Assembly (NCBI RefSeq): GCF_001613425.1
Contig: NZ_BDCI01000001.1
Location: forward strand, 248,001-312,000
Length of the DNA stretch: 64,000 nucleotides
Direction: 5' to 3'
Source of the DNA: Nocardia vulneris
GTDB taxonomy: Bacteria > Actinomycetota > Actinomycetes > Mycobacteriales > Mycobacteriaceae
Under the pieces are notes generated by a model, which did not search any database, was not told where the DNA came from, and saw nothing but the letters and a program-made list of their open reading frames with translations. Positions 50,762-60,117 of this stretch are shown in pieces. How positions within the stretch are numbered: the stretch's first letter is position 1; every line of letters begins with the position of its first letter. The translations under genes were made by a program, and so were the position numbers.

Positions 50762-51598
50762 ATGCACCATTCCAGCGACCCGTCGACCCCACCCCGCCCA
50801 CCCGTCACCCTGCACAAAACCCCGCCCGCCCCTGAATCGGCACCATTCCCCGCACGCGCGAGTGCCACCACCCCCGCGCCACGTGAGTCGTCTGGAGCGT
50901 TTCCGCAGCGTGGTGTCGACTATGCGGCTACGTCCCCGCCCCGTGGGGCGTTTCCGGAGGGTGGGCGTATCGATGCGCCTGTGGTGGTGCCGACGGGGCC
51001 GCGGTTGACGTTCGCTCCTCGAACGGATTTGCGGCGCAGACCTTCTGGGCTGCTGGTCGGGTTGATGGTTGCGGCGCTCATGTTGGCGGTGCCGGTGGTG
51101 TTGTTGTTGCGGGATCAGGGGCGGGGGGACAGGACGGCGGGCTCCGAGGTAGCCGCCCCGTCGGTGGTGGCGGGGGTGCGGGCGGGGACGACCACCACGG
51201 GCAACGTCGATCCGGAAACGGCGGGGCTGAACGGATTACAGGCGCGGGCGGCGGCGGACCAGCCGGTTGTTGCCCGCGAACTCGGCGAGCGGTGGGTGCC
51301 GCAGGTGAGCTCGAAGCGATACGGGCTGGTGGCCGAAGGCATTACCTGGCGGCACGCCGAAATCCTGCGCGAGCACGAGGAATTGCGCGCCCGCTATCCG
51401 ATGGCACGGCTGCTGTGGTCGGGCGGCTGGTCGACCTTCAGCTACCCGGACTTCTGGATCACCGTCATCGGCATCGGCTTCCCGACTGCGGGTGGTGCGA
51501 TCAGCTGGTGTGCCGGCCACGGATTCGACCGCGACCACTGCTACGCCAAGCTGATCAGCACCACCCATCCGGTAGAGGGGAGTACCGGATATCAGTGA
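50762..51598 (+). CDS. Single-pass membrane protein with extracytoplasmic sensor-like domain
   Basis: A 278-residue protein: a Pro/Ser/Thr-rich cytoplasmic N-terminus (about 1-100), one membrane helix (GLLVGLMVAALMLAVPVVLLL, about 98-118), a short spacer, and an exported domain (about 170-278) with LLWSGGWSTFSYPDFWITVIG and WCAGHGFDRDHCYAKLIST. That domain resembles the extracellular part of actinobacterial serine/threonine kinases, with a Cys pair for a disulfide. No kinase is fused here. It is divergent from the TerD/FtsK gene across about 240 bases that hold both promoters, and it may be the surface component of the same system. ATG 50762 has GAGGGG upstream. Confidence 0.78.
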   Translation: MHHSSDPSTPPRPPVTLHKTPPAPESAPFPARASATTPAPRESSGAFPQRGVDYAATSPPRGAFPEGGRIDAPVVVPTGPRLTFAPRTDLRRRPSGLLVGLMVAALMLAVPVVLLLRDQGRGDRTAGSEVAAPSVVAGVRAGTTTTGNVDPETAGLNGLQARAAADQPVVARELGERWVPQVSSKRYGLVAEGITWRHAEILREHEELRARYPMARLLWSGGWSTFSYPDFWITVIGIGFPTAGGAISWCAGHGFDRDHCYAKLISTTHPVEGSTGYQ

Positions 51599-51607
51599 GG
51601 CACTGCC

Positions 51608-52828
51608 TCAGGTCGTCCGGTAACTGCGCGCCACCAGCGCCGAGCGCAGGTACCACAGGCCGGAGGGTTGGGACGGGTCGAAGCCGGTGAGCTGTCCGAT
51701 CCGTTTGAGCCGGTAGTCGACGGTGTTGGTGTGCACGTGCAGCACCCGCGCCGTGCGTTGCCGGTTGAGGTTGTTGCCGATGTGGCGCTGCAGCGTCTCC
51801 AGCAGTTCGGGATGTTCGTCGAGCGGGTCGAGCAGTTGCCCGAGGTATTCACGACCGGGCCCGGGGCGGGTGAGCTGGTATTCGAGCGCGAGTTCGTCGA
51901 ACCGGTACAGCCCGGCCACCGCTTCGAGCCGCTGCACCATGTCGAGCAGTTCGTGGGCCTGGTCGGCGGCGTTCGGGATCTGCTCGGGCGTGGCCTCGAC
52001 CATGGTGGCGGTGATGCCGACCTGCGCCGCGTGGGTCAGCTGGTTGACCAGGGTGTCGTAGCCTTCGTTGTCGAAGGTGGCCGAGGGGATCAGCACGGTG
52101 CCGCCGTCGACGCTGAGCAGCGACAGCGCGCTCTCGCCACAGCGGGTCGCGAGTTCGGCCTGCACCCGGCGCAGTTTGCGGCGGGCCACCACCTGGTTGT
52201 CGATCATCGGGTTCTGTTCCTCGCGGTGCGGCGGAATCGCCACGGCGAGTACGGCGTACGAGGGCGCGATGGCGATTCCGCATTCGCGCGCCATGGTGGA
52301 GGTGCTGTGCCCGCCGAGCAGCGCGGAGGTCAGGGTGTGCACCGCGGTGTGGTGCTCGCTGACCACCGAACGCAGTTCCCTGATGTAGGCGACCGAGATC
52401 GCCGAGCTGATCATGTCGAGGATTTCCAGGACCATCTTGGCGCCGTCGACCAGGCTGTCGTAGTCCTTGATCGAGGCGTCGGAGACCACCAGGTCCAGGC
52501 CCATCTTGAAGCCCTCGTGGATGGAGTGGTGGATTGTGTCGATCGGCACGCCCTCGCGCGCCCAGCCCGCCGCGGCGTCCTGGATGCGCTGCAGTTTCTC
52601 CGGGATGTCCTGGCCGTCGAGCATGCTGACCGCGAATTCCAGGCAGACCCGGGTGATGGTCGTGACGTCGCCGGAGATGGCGTCGGAGGGTAACGTGCCA
52701 CAGGGGATGACGTTGGCCACGAAGTGGCCGACCATTTGACGGGATAACGCGCGAACGTCCTTGAGTGGGGACGACATCGGCTTCCCGGCGAGCGTAAGGC
52801 TCTGCCGGGCCGAACTGTCGATCGACAT
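51608..52828 (-). CDS. RsbR-N/PucR-type transcriptional regulator (paralog 2)
   Basis: A 406-residue full-length relative of 12392-13654: REGVPIDTIHHSIHEGFKMG in the sensor region, EHHTAVHTLTSALLGGHS, RRKLRRVQAEL and GGTVLIP, then the PucR helix-turn-helix ARVLHVHTNTVDYRLKRI near residue 370. I start it at ATG 52828 with AAGGAG about 7 bases upstream; an upstream start would add 33 Arg-rich residues. It is convergent with the membrane-protein gene, ten bases between stops, and may regulate the divergent sigma factor or the TerD cluster. Confidence 0.88.
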   Translation of the reverse strand: MSIDSSARQSLTLAGKPMSSPLKDVRALSRQMVGHFVANVIPCGTLPSDAISGDVTTITRVCLEFAVSMLDGQDIPEKLQRIQDAAAGWAREGVPIDTIHHSIHEGFKMGLDLVVSDASIKDYDSLVDGAKMVLEILDMISSAISVAYIRELRSVVSEHHTAVHTLTSALLGGHSTSTMARECGIAIAPSYAVLAVAIPPHREEQNPMIDNQVVARRKLRRVQAELATRCGESALSLLSVDGGTVLIPSATFDNEGYDTLVNQLTHAAQVGITATMVEATPEQIPNAADQAHELLDMVQRLEAVAGLYRFDELALEYQLTRPGPGREYLGQLLDPLDEHPELLETLQRHIGNNLNRQRTARVLHVHTNTVDYRLKRIGQLTGFDPSQPSGLWYLRSALVARSYRTT

Positions 52829-52923
52829 TGACGACTCCTTCCGCCCCCGGATATAGCTGTGCGGCGCATTCACACTAATCGTTCGATGCTGGTAGCGGAA
52901 CGAATCGCGGTCTTCTCTACGTC

Positions 52924-53838
52924 TCACAGAGACTGGTCGGTCGGTGGTTGTGACGGGTCACAAGCGGGCAATACGCCCAAGTCGAGCGCGCGCAGGCGCG
53001 CCGGATCGGCGATCACCTCGAAACCCGCGACCCGTTCGGCGCGCACCGTCACGACGAGCGCGAGCAGCAGCTTGCCGCGCGGCGCGACCACGAGGCCCAC
53101 GGCGCCGTCCACCAGCGCGAGCGCCGCCACCCGGGAACGGCGTTGCAGCAGTACGGTTTCCCGCGCCACCGCTTGCGCGCCGCGCACGATCGCCGCCATG
53201 CCCGCGGGCAACGCGGCGGGGTCGGCCACGCGCACCACGTCCGGGGCGAGCACGGCGAGCAGCGCGGCCAGGTCACCCTCGCGCGCGGCGGCGAGGAAGG
53301 CCTCGACCACCCGGCGCTGCTCGGCGAGTTCGGTTGTCGTCGGCCGGTTCTCCCCGCGGGTGCGTTGCCGGGCCCGGCTGGCCAGCTTCTTCGTCGTCGC
53401 GGGCGTGCGGCCCACGATCGGCGCGATCTGCTCGAACGGCACGGCGAACAGATCGTGCAGCACGAACGCCACCCGCTCGTCCGGGTGCAGCGTATCCAGC
53501 ACCACCAGCAGGGCCCGGCCCACCGCATCGATCAGCAGGGCTTCCTGTTCGGGATCGGCGTCGTAGGCGGTGTCGCTCAGCTCGGCGCGCGATTCCAGCG
53601 GGTCCTCGCGGCGGGTGGTGCGGGCGCGCAGCATGTCCAGGCAGATCCGGGACAGCACCGTGGTAAGCCAGCCGATCAGATTGTCGGGCTGGACCGCGTC
53701 GTCCTTGGTCAGGCGCAGCCAGGTCTCCTGCACCGCGTCCTCGGCTTCGGCGGCCGAGCCGAGCATGCGATAGGCGATCGCGCCGAGCCGGGCGCGGTGC
53801 GACTCGAAGCGCCGGGCCAGCACGTCCTGGTTCGGCAT
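52924..53838 (-). CDS. ECF41-type RNA polymerase sigma factor
   Basis: A 304-residue ECF sigma factor with sigma2 at about residues 8-75 (FESHRARLGAIAYRMLGSAA, EDAVQETWLRL), sigma4 at about 105-165 (VLHDLFAVPFEQIAPIVGRT) and a C-terminal SnoaL-like domain of about 120 residues. The SnoaL extension is the mark of the ECF41 group, which has no anti-sigma factor and whose activity is set by this extension. ECF41 sigma factors usually lie beside the small redox gene they control. Here the divergent DoxX-like gene takes that place. Confidence 0.9.
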   Translation of the reverse strand: MPNQDVLARRFESHRARLGAIAYRMLGSAAEAEDAVQETWLRLTKDDAVQPDNLIGWLTTVLSRICLDMLRARTTRREDPLESRAELSDTAYDADPEQEALLIDAVGRALLVVLDTLHPDERVAFVLHDLFAVPFEQIAPIVGRTPATTKKLASRARQRTRGENRPTTTELAEQRRVVEAFLAAAREGDLAALLAVLAPDVVRVADPAALPAGMAAIVRGAQAVARETVLLQRRSRVAALALVDGAVGLVVAPRGKLLLALVVTVRAERVAGFEVIADPARLRALDLGVLPACDPSQPPTDQSL

Positions 53839-53862
53839 CGGTCACCTTTCCGTTCCGGCACT

Positions 53863-53888
53863 CGTCACATGGTCGAGGGATCCACGAT
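53863..53888 (+). promoter_or_regulatory. Candidate ECF41-type promoter of the DoxX-like gene
   Basis: CGTCACA (53863-53869) is followed 15 bases later by CGAT (53885-53888). ECF41 promoters are described as TGTCACA, about 16 bases, CGTC. The match is incomplete, with one base off in the first box and a shorter spacer, so this is tentative. It lies 40-65 bases before the DoxX-like start. Confidence 0.4.
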
Positions 53889-53927
53889 CGCAGACCGATC
53901 CCGCACCGAAAACAGGAGGGTCCGACC

Positions 53928-54275
53928 ATGTCCACTGCCTACGTCCTCGTCACCGTGGCCGCCGCGGCCGCCATGCTGCTCGCCGGCGGGATCGACGTGT
54001 TCCGCGCGGAGTGGGTGCGCGCGAACATGAAGAGCTACGGCCTGCAGGAGTGGACGCTCTACCCCTTGGCCGCGATCAAGGTGGCCGGTGCGCTGGGCCT
54101 GCTGGCCGGGTTCGTGTTCCGGCCGCTGGGCTTGGCCGCGGGGATCTGCCTCGTGCTCTACTTCCTCGCCGCATTCGCGACCGTGCTGCGCGCCCGCGCG
54201 TACGCCGACCTCGGCTACCCGCTGCCTTATCTCGCGCTGGCCGCCGGTTCGGTCGCGTTGTACGCGCTGACCTGA
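53928..54275 (+). CDS. DoxX-like membrane protein
   Basis: A 115-residue four-helix membrane protein of the DoxX-like family: LVTVAAAAAMLLAGGIDVFR, LAAIKVAGALGLLAGFVFRPLG, ICLVLYFLAAFATVLRARAY, YLALAAGSVALYAL. DoxX proteins are linked to redox or thiosulfate-type metabolism and oxidative-stress response in mycobacteria. AGGAGG stands 7 bases before the ATG. The gene is divergent from an ECF41 sigma factor and is its likely target. It is convergent with the GMC oxidoreductase gene. Confidence 0.88.
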   Translation: MSTAYVLVTVAAAAAMLLAGGIDVFRAEWVRANMKSYGLQEWTLYPLAAIKVAGALGLLAGFVFRPLGLAAGICLVLYFLAAFATVLRARAYADLGYPLPYLALAAGSVALYALT

Positions 54276-54283
54276 CCTGCCGC

Positions 54284-55870
54284 TCAGCCGTTGCGGATGA
54301 ACCGCGCCGCTTGCTCGCCGATGAAAACGGCGGGCGCGTGCGTGTGCCCGCGGATCAGCATCGGCATGACCGAGGCGTCCGCCACGCGAAGTCCTTGCAC
54401 GCCACGCACTTCCAGGTGCGGCGTGACGACGCTGGCGGCGTCGGTGCCCATCCGGCAGGTGCCGACCGGGTGATACAGGGTGTGCGAGTAGCCGTTCAGC
54501 GTCAGTTCGAGGGTGGCCTCGAGGTCGCTCGGCGCCTGGGGCGGATAGATCAGCGGGCCGAGCACCGCCCGCATCGCCGGGGTTGCGGCGATATCGGCGC
54601 AGATGCGCAGCCCCGCCATGATCGCGGCGCGGTCGGCGCCCGCGCTGTCGGAGAGATAGCGCGGGTCGATCACCGGTTTGGCGGCCGGATCCGGCGCCGA
54701 GAGGGTGATGCGGCCCCGGCTGTGCGGGCGCAGCAGCACGGTCGCCAGGATGACGCCGTGCTCGGTCGGGTCGACGAGACCTTCGTGATAGAAGGGCGCG
54801 GGCGCGTAGAGCAGCTCCAGGTCGGGGATGTCGAGATCCGGTGTGCTGCGGACGAAGCCGTACGCCTCGGCGACATTCGAGGTGAGCATGCCGCGGTGCC
54901 GCAGGAAGTAGTCGAGCAGCTGACGCGGCTTCTCCGCCCCGAACAAGGTATCGTCCGCGGCACCGTAACCGATGCCCGCGACGAGATGGTCCTGCAGGTT
55001 GGCGCCGACCTCCGGAGCGTGGTGCAGCGTGCGAATACCCTGGCGCGCCAACTCGTCCCGGTCGCCGATGCCCGAAAGCATGAGCAGCTGCGGGCTGTTG
55101 ATCGCGCCCCCGCAGAGCACCACTTCGCGGCGCGCGGTCACCGTGTGCGGCCCGCCGCCCTGGTGATATTCGACGCCGATCGCGCGGGTTCCGTCGAACA
55201 GCACCCGGGTGGCGAGCGCTTCGGAGCGCACGGTGAGGTTGGGCCTGCGCAGCGCGGGCCGCAGGTAACCGTCGGCGGTGCTCCAGCGCCGGCCGCCGCG
55301 CTGGGTGACCATGGTCTGGGTGAAGCCTTCCGGCTCCGGCCGATTCGCCGGTTCGACCCCGAATCCGGCCTCCTGCACCGCGGCCAGATACGCCGCGGTG
55401 GAAGCGCGCGGGCTGCGCTGGCGTGACACGTGGATCAAACCGTCGGCGCCCTCGTCGGGATACTGTGCGTCCTCGACCTTTTCGATCCGCCGGAACTGAT
55501 CGACCGCGGCCGCGAAGCCCCACTCCTCGCCGGCCAGCAAGGCCCACTCGTCGTAGTCGGCGCGGAATCCCCGCACCCACATCATCGCGTTCATCGACGA
55601 CGAGCCGCCGAACATCTTGCCGCGCGGCCAGTAGATCTGCCGGTTCTTCAGCTCCGGCTGCGGCTCGGTGAGGTAGTCCCAATCCACCTCGGATCGAAAC
55701 AGCTTCGCGAATCCGGCCGGGATGTGCGCGAATTTGTTCTTGTCCCGCGGACCCGCTTCCAGCAGCACCACCGAGACGCCCGGGTCGGCGCTGAGCCGGT
55801 TCGCCAGCACCGCCCCCGCGGATCCGGAACCGACGATCACGTAATCCGCAGTAAGCCCACCTGGTTGCAC
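54284..55870 (-). CDS. GMC-family FAD-dependent oxidoreductase (choline dehydrogenase-like)
   Basis: A 528-residue GMC oxidoreductase with the N-terminal dinucleotide loop [18 protein letters not shown], the GMC signature [18 protein letters not shown] and the C-terminal catalytic region [11 protein letters not shown], with the active-site His pair. These flavoenzymes oxidise alcohols. GTG 55870 has GGAG seven bases upstream, which I prefer to the ATG 84 bases further up. It lies 128 bases after the TetR gene on the same strand and probably ends the same operon, giving an alcohol-oxidation step next to the aldehyde dehydrogenase. Confidence 0.9.
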   Translation of the reverse strand: MQPGGLTADYVIVGSGSAGAVLANRLSADPGVSVVLLEAGPRDKNKFAHIPAGFAKLFRSEVDWDYLTEPQPELKNRQIYWPRGKMFGGSSSMNAMMWVRGFRADYDEWALLAGEEWGFAAAVDQFRRIEKVEDAQYPDEGADGLIHVSRQRSPRASTAAYLAAVQEAGFGVEPANRPEPEGFTQTMVTQRGGRRWSTADGYLRPALRRPNLTVRSEALATRVLFDGTRAIGVEYHQGGGPHTVTARREVVLCGGAINSPQLLMLSGIGDRDELARQGIRTLHHAPEVGANLQDHLVAGIGYGAADDTLFGAEKPRQLLDYFLRHRGMLTSNVAEAYGFVRSTPDLDIPDLELLYAPAPFYHEGLVDPTEHGVILATVLLRPHSRGRITLSAPDPAAKPVIDPRYLSDSAGADRAAIMAGLRICADIAATPAMRAVLGPLIYPPQAPSDLEATLELTLNGYSHTLYHPVGTCRMGTDAASVVTPHLEVRGVQGLRVADASVMPMLIRGHTHAPAVFIGEQAARFIRNG

Positions 55871-55998
55871 TGTCCCACTCCGATCCGCGCTGCCTATGAG
55901 CAAGATACGAGCAACACGGGATATGGGGTTCGATTTCGCTATAACCGGAGCCAAGTCACACCGGTGCGGCCGCCGGTATGCGTCGAACCGTGCCGGTC

Positions 55999-56577
55999 CT
56001 ATCGCAGGATGAGCAGCGCCGATTTCTCGATCCGGTCGGCGATCTCGGAGTAGGAGCCGTACCCCATGCCCGCACGCACCAGCGCGCCCGCGTACAGCAG
56101 TTCCAGGGATTCCACGACATCGGGGTCCGGGTCCGGGCCGAGTGCGCGGATGATCCGGGTGCGGATCTCGGCGCCGATGCGGCCGCGCAGGTGCTCGACA
56201 TCGGGGTCCCGGCCGAGCAACGCGCTGGTGACCGCCCCGGACAGCTCCTGCTCGTCGGCGACCAGCATGGCGATGTTGCGCAGTTCGGCCACGACCCGGA
56301 CGGTCGCGTCCGGGTCCTCGCTCGCGGGTGAGGGCGCGGACATCAAACGCCGCCAGAAGATCTCGGCGACGAGGTGCTCTTTGGAGGAGAAGTAGGTGTA
56401 GGCGGTCGCGGCGCCGACTCCTGCGGCGGCCGCGACCATCCGGATGGTCATGCCCGCAAATCCTTCGCGGGCAAGCACTTCCACCGCCGACCTGGTGAGC
56501 TTGTCGACGGTGTCGGCCTGCTTTCCGGACAACCTGCGCCGGGTCGCCTCGAGCGTGATGGACTCGGGTTCGGACAT
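55999..56577 (-). CDS. TetR-family regulator of the P450/ALDH locus
   Basis: A 192-residue TetR-type repressor. The helix-turn-helix is at about residues 30-70 ([20 protein letters not shown], then [11 protein letters not shown]). It lies 24 bases downstream of the flavoprotein gene, so it is encoded within the catabolic operon. The element CTGTCCAGACA occurs in front of both divergent operons of the locus and is its most likely binding site, which is inference. Confidence 0.9.
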   Translation of the reverse strand: MSEPESITLEATRRRLSGKQADTVDKLTRSAVEVLAREGFAGMTIRMVAAAAGVGAATAYTYFSSKEHLVAEIFWRRLMSAPSPASEDPDATVRVVAELRNIAMLVADEQELSGAVTSALLGRDPDVEHLRGRIGAEIRTRIIRALGPDPDPDVVESLELLYAGALVRAGMGYGSYSEIADRIEKSALLILR

Positions 56578-56601
56578 GTGACCGGATCCTACTACGGCCG
56601 G

Positions 56602-58071
56602 TCAGTTCTTGGCCGCGGCGAGACCCGCCCTGCGGCCGTAGAAACTGCCGTCACCCAGCGACGCGCCGCTCACGTACCCGCCCGCGCAGAGCCCCGAGGT
56701 GCACCGCCCCGCGGCGTAGAGCCCGGGGATCGGCGCGCCGGAGACGTGCAGCACCCGCGAATCCAGGTCGGTGCGCAGCCCGCCGAGCGTGAAACCCGCG
56801 GTGAACCCCCGCATGTCGAATGCCGCCAGCGAACCGCGCAGCGGCCGTACCCATTCCGGCTTCTTCCCGAGCAGCGGGTCCTTGCCCGCGGCGGCGTGCA
56901 GGTTGTAGCAGTCGACGGTCGCCTGCAAGGCGAGTTCGGGCAGACCCATGTCGGCCTCGAGCTCCGCGACCGTCTCCGCCGCCCAGGTCGGTGGTTGCCG
57001 GAAGAACGGGGTCGAGGTCTCGGTCGCGAGCCCGGCCTCGTAGGCGGTCTCGTCGATGACGAGGAACGCCTGGTTCTCCTGCTGGATCAGCGTCGCCTGC
57101 CCGATCCGGCCGGGATAGGTGTCCTCGGCGATGAACCGCTGCCCACGGCCGTTGACCAGGATGCCGCGCGCGAGCAACTGCGGGTCGCCGAAGAACGCCA
57201 CCTCGGTCGCGTCCATGTGCGCCAGCTCCGCGCCGAGCGCCTGGGCGACCCGGATACCGATGCCGTCGTGCTCCTCGATGGCGGCGGCCGGCCGGCCGAT
57301 CAGCCGCGGCGCGTAGCCCTCGATCATCTGCTGGTGATAGGCGAAACTACCGGTGGCGAGGACGAGTCCGCGCTCGGCGCGGATCGCCACCTCCTTGCCG
57401 TAACGCCGGGCGATCACCCCGACCACCCGATCGTCGTCGTCCACCACCAACCGGCCGATGCGCAGGTCGTATTCGACTCGGACACCGAGGGATTCGGCGG
57501 TTTCCGCGAGCGGCTTCATCAGCATGTAGCCACCGCTCTTGCGGCCGATCTTCTTGTCCGCCATCTGCGGAACATGGCCGCGCGGTGCGGGTTTGGCGAG
57601 GGCATTGAACGGCGCGGCGTTCTCGCCGCCGGAATACATCAGCCCCTCGTCGTGCGGCGGTTCCCAGCCCGGCTCGCCCCAGAAGGCTTCGCGGAACGGC
57701 ACTCCGTTGGCCACCAGCCAGTTGTAGTGCTCGACGCTGCCCCGGCAGTAGTCGGCGATTTTGGCCTGGTCCACGCCGGGGCCCAGCGCCGCGAGCAGGA
57801 AGGTCTCCATGTTCTCCGGCGTGTCCTCGAAGCCGAGCGCCTGCTGTAGGGGCGTGCCGCCGCCGAGGTAGATGAACCCGCCCGCCATCGCCGCCGCGCC
57901 GCCCCAGCCGCCGGTCCGCTCCAGGATCAGCACCTCGGCGCCCGCGCGTGCCGCCTCGATCGCCGCGCAGACCCCGGCGATGCCGTATCCGGCGACGACG
58001 ACGTCGGCCCGCAGGTCCCACTCGGTGACCGCGCTCGCGCGCAGGGGGCGAAGGGCATTGGCATCGGTCAT
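56602..58071 (-). CDS. FAD-dependent dehydrogenase, fumarate reductase/ketosteroid dehydrogenase-like
   Basis: A 489-residue flavoprotein of the FAD_binding_2 family. The dinucleotide loop [21 protein letters not shown] is at about residues 24-44, and a C-terminal GGLRTD and [17 protein letters not shown] close the FAD site. Relatives include 3-ketosteroid delta1-dehydrogenases and fumarate/flavocytochrome c reductases, and length is as expected. ATG 58071 is clear with AAGGAAC upstream. It lies 11 bases after the CMD gene and just ahead of the TetR gene, and should carry out an alpha,beta-desaturation in the pathway. Confidence 0.87.
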   Translation of the reverse strand: MTDANALRPLRASAVTEWDLRADVVVAGYGIAGVCAAIEAARAGAEVLILERTGGWGGAAAMAGGFIYLGGGTPLQQALGFEDTPENMETFLLAALGPGVDQAKIADYCRGSVEHYNWLVANGVPFREAFWGEPGWEPPHDEGLMYSGGENAAPFNALAKPAPRGHVPQMADKKIGRKSGGYMLMKPLAETAESLGVRVEYDLRIGRLVVDDDDRVVGVIARRYGKEVAIRAERGLVLATGSFAYHQQMIEGYAPRLIGRPAAAIEEHDGIGIRVAQALGAELAHMDATEVAFFGDPQLLARGILVNGRGQRFIAEDTYPGRIGQATLIQQENQAFLVIDETAYEAGLATETSTPFFRQPPTWAAETVAELEADMGLPELALQATVDCYNLHAAAGKDPLLGKKPEWVRPLRGSLAAFDMRGFTAGFTLGGLRTDLDSRVLHVSGAPIPGLYAAGRCTSGLCAGGYVSGASLGDGSFYGRRAGLAAAKN

Positions 58072-58082
58072 GTTTCGTTCCT

Positions 58083-58487
58083 TCACTCGGTGCGGTCGTC
58101 GTGCTCGGCGCGGGCGGCCTTCTGCTGCTGCGCCACAATCTTGCCCACCAGCAGGTCGAGTTTGGTGCCGTTCGGCCACCCGACGTAGTGGCAGAGGAAC
58201 ACCGCGATCTCGTGCAGTTGCTCCTCGGTGAGTTCGTCGTTGCGCAGCGCGGCGCCGATCTGGATGCCCGCCGTGTCGATGGCGCCCTGCGCGGTGAGCG
58301 CGCCGAGCAGCAACAGCCTGCGGTCCCGGATCGACAGCGCGGTGCGCGACCAGATGTCGGCGAAGAGATGGTCGGCGGTGACGGCGAAGTGACTGCCGGC
58401 GTAGTCCTGGAATTCGGTGCCGTAGACCTCGGCCATCTTGGCCAGGCCGCGCCGGCGGGTGGTCTCGGCGGAACCGTTGTCGGTCAT
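58083..58487 (-). CDS. Carboxymuconolactone decarboxylase (CMD)-family protein
   Basis: A 134-residue CMD-family protein, SIRDRRLLLLGALTAQGAIDTAG and NDELTEEQLHEIAVFLCHYVGWP, with the gamma-carboxymuconolactone decarboxylase-like ExxH/GWPNG pattern rather than the CxxC of AhpD. The start overlaps the stop of the HIBADH-like gene (ATGA). It may decarboxylate or isomerise an intermediate of the pathway encoded here. Confidence 0.88.
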   Translation of the reverse strand: MTDNGSAETTRRRGLAKMAEVYGTEFQDYAGSHFAVTADHLFADIWSRTALSIRDRRLLLLGALTAQGAIDTAGIQIGAALRNDELTEEQLHEIAVFLCHYVGWPNGTKLDLLVGKIVAQQQKAARAEHDDRTE

Positions 58488-59359
58488 GCGGATTCCCTTT
58501 CGGAGGTCGAAGCGCCGACGCCGAGGCCGGTCCCCAGGTGGGCGCGGGCGAGTTCGGTCAGCGGCAGCGCCACATCGAGGCGGGCACCGAGGTCGAGCGC
58601 GAGCCCGAGGTCCTTCTCGCCGAGATCGCGCACGTGCCGCAGGATGGGTAACCAGAAGTCGCCCTCGGCGATCGGGGCGGTGCGGTCGCGGAGCATGATG
58701 GCGCCGGGTCCGCCGGTGACGGCGTCGGAGTGACGCACCACCTTGCTCAGCGTGGTGAGGTCGAGGCCCGCTGCCTCGGCGAGCCGCTGTGCCTCGGTGG
58801 CGGCGGTGAAGGCGACGAAATGGAGGATGTTGCGCGCCAGCTTCATTCGCGTTCCGGCGCCCGCCGTCCCGGCATGCACGATCAGATCGGCGAAGCAGCC
58901 GAACGGCTCTCGCACCGCGGCGAAGGCCGTCTCGCTGCCGCCGACGAGCACCGCGAGCCTGCCCTTCGCCGCGCCGGGCGCGCCGCCGCTGACCGGCGCG
59001 TCGACGAATTCGACACCGTGCGTGGCGCATTCGGCGGCGAGCTGCTCGGCCGTCCGATCGCTGATCGTGGAGTGCACAGCCACCACGGTGCCCGGCGCGG
59101 CGGTGCGCAGCACCCCGTCGGTGCCGGTGAGCACCTCGCGTACCTGGTCGTCGTCCAGGACTGCCACCGAGATCACGGCGGCCTGTTCGGCGAGTTCGGC
59201 CGCGGTCCCGGCCACGGCGGCACCGGCCTCGACGTACTGCTGTACCGCCGCCGGACGCACGTCGCAGACCGTCAATCCACCCGGCCAGGCGAGCAGTCGC
59301 CGCGCCATCGGCCCGCCCATGGCGCCGAGCCCGATGAAGCCGATCCGATGGTGGTTCAT
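58484..59359 (-). CDS. 3-hydroxyisobutyrate dehydrogenase-family protein
   Basis: A 291-residue beta-hydroxyacid dehydrogenase. It has the N-terminal loop IGFIGLGAMGGPMARRL, DAPVSGGAPGAAKGRLAVLVGG for substrate binding and the catalytic Lys in MKLARNILHF. It oxidises a 3-hydroxy acid with NAD(P). Both ends overlap its neighbours (ATGA with the SDR upstream and with the CMD gene downstream), so it is tightly coupled in the operon. Confidence 0.9.
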   Translation of the reverse strand: MNHHRIGFIGLGAMGGPMARRLLAWPGGLTVCDVRPAAVQQYVEAGAAVAGTAAELAEQAAVISVAVLDDDQVREVLTGTDGVLRTAAPGTVVAVHSTISDRTAEQLAAECATHGVEFVDAPVSGGAPGAAKGRLAVLVGGSETAFAAVREPFGCFADLIVHAGTAGAGTRMKLARNILHFVAFTAATEAQRLAEAAGLDLTTLSKVVRHSDAVTGGPGAIMLRDRTAPIAEGDFWLPILRHVRDLGEKDLGLALDLGARLDVALPLTELARAHLGTGLGVGASTSERESA

Positions 59360-60105
59360 GACCGGAACACCTGCCCGCCATCGACATTGAAGATCTGCCC
59401 GGTGATCCAGCCCGCCTCGTCGGAGAGCAGGAACAGGCACGCGCCGACCAGATCGGCGGGTGTGCCCATGCGCTGGATCGGCAACCGCTTGACCATCTCC
59501 GACACGATCGGCTCCGGCGTGACGGCCTTCGTCGCCGCGGTGTCGATCGGTCCGGGCGCGATGGCGTTGATCCGGATCTTCGAACCGCCGAGCTCGAACG
59601 CGAGCTGCTGGGTGAGACCGTTGACGCCGACCTTGGCCAGCCCGTAGAAGCTCGAGTACATCCATGCGGCGGTAGACGATTGGTTGACGATCGAGCCGCC
59701 CTTCTTGCGCATATGCGGCCAGACGGCTCTGGTCATGGTCAGCGCCCCGTCCATGTTCACGCTCATGAAGGTCTTGTAGTAGTCCCACGGCACGGTCAGC
59801 AGGAGGTTGACCTTCATCTCGCCGTAGATCGCCGCGTTGTTGACCAGGTGGTCGATGCCGCCGAACTCGGCGACGGTGAATTCCGCCAGCGCCGCGGCGG
59901 ATTCGGGATCGGCGACATCGACCTGACCGAAGACCGCGGTGCCGCCGTCGGCCGCGATCTTTTCCGCCGTGGCCCGGCCCGCCTCGGCATTCTTGTCGGC
60001 GACAACGACTTTCGCCCCCTCGGCGGCGAGCGCCGCGGCGTAGGCCGCGCCGATGCCCTGGGCCGCGCCGGTGACGATGACGGACCTTCCCGTGAATCGG
60101 GTCAT
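59356..60105 (-). CDS. Short-chain dehydrogenase/reductase (SDR)
   Basis: A 249-residue classical SDR. It has GAAQGIG for the cofactor, NNAA, and the catalytic Ser and Tyr-x3-Lys in NQSSTAAWMYSSFYGLAKVG, plus the C-terminal IAPGPIDT. It oxidises an alcohol or reduces a ketone with NAD(P). It follows the aldehyde dehydrogenase gene by 12 bases in the same operon. Confidence 0.92.
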   Translation of the reverse strand: MTRFTGRSVIVTGAAQGIGAAYAAALAAEGAKVVVADKNAEAGRATAEKIAADGGTAVFGQVDVADPESAAALAEFTVAEFGGIDHLVNNAAIYGEMKVNLLLTVPWDYYKTFMSVNMDGALTMTRAVWPHMRKKGGSIVNQSSTAAWMYSSFYGLAKVGVNGLTQQLAFELGGSKIRINAIAPGPIDTAATKAVTPEPIVSEMVKRLPIQRMGTPADLVGACLFLLSDEAGWITGQIFNVDGGQVFRS

Positions 60106-60117
60106 GACTGTGCTCCT

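Noticed and set aside
53865..55682. A long Arg/Pro-rich frame on the minus strand through the GMC oxidoreductase gene
   Set aside because: It lies in another frame of a clear GMC gene and shows no conserved motif.
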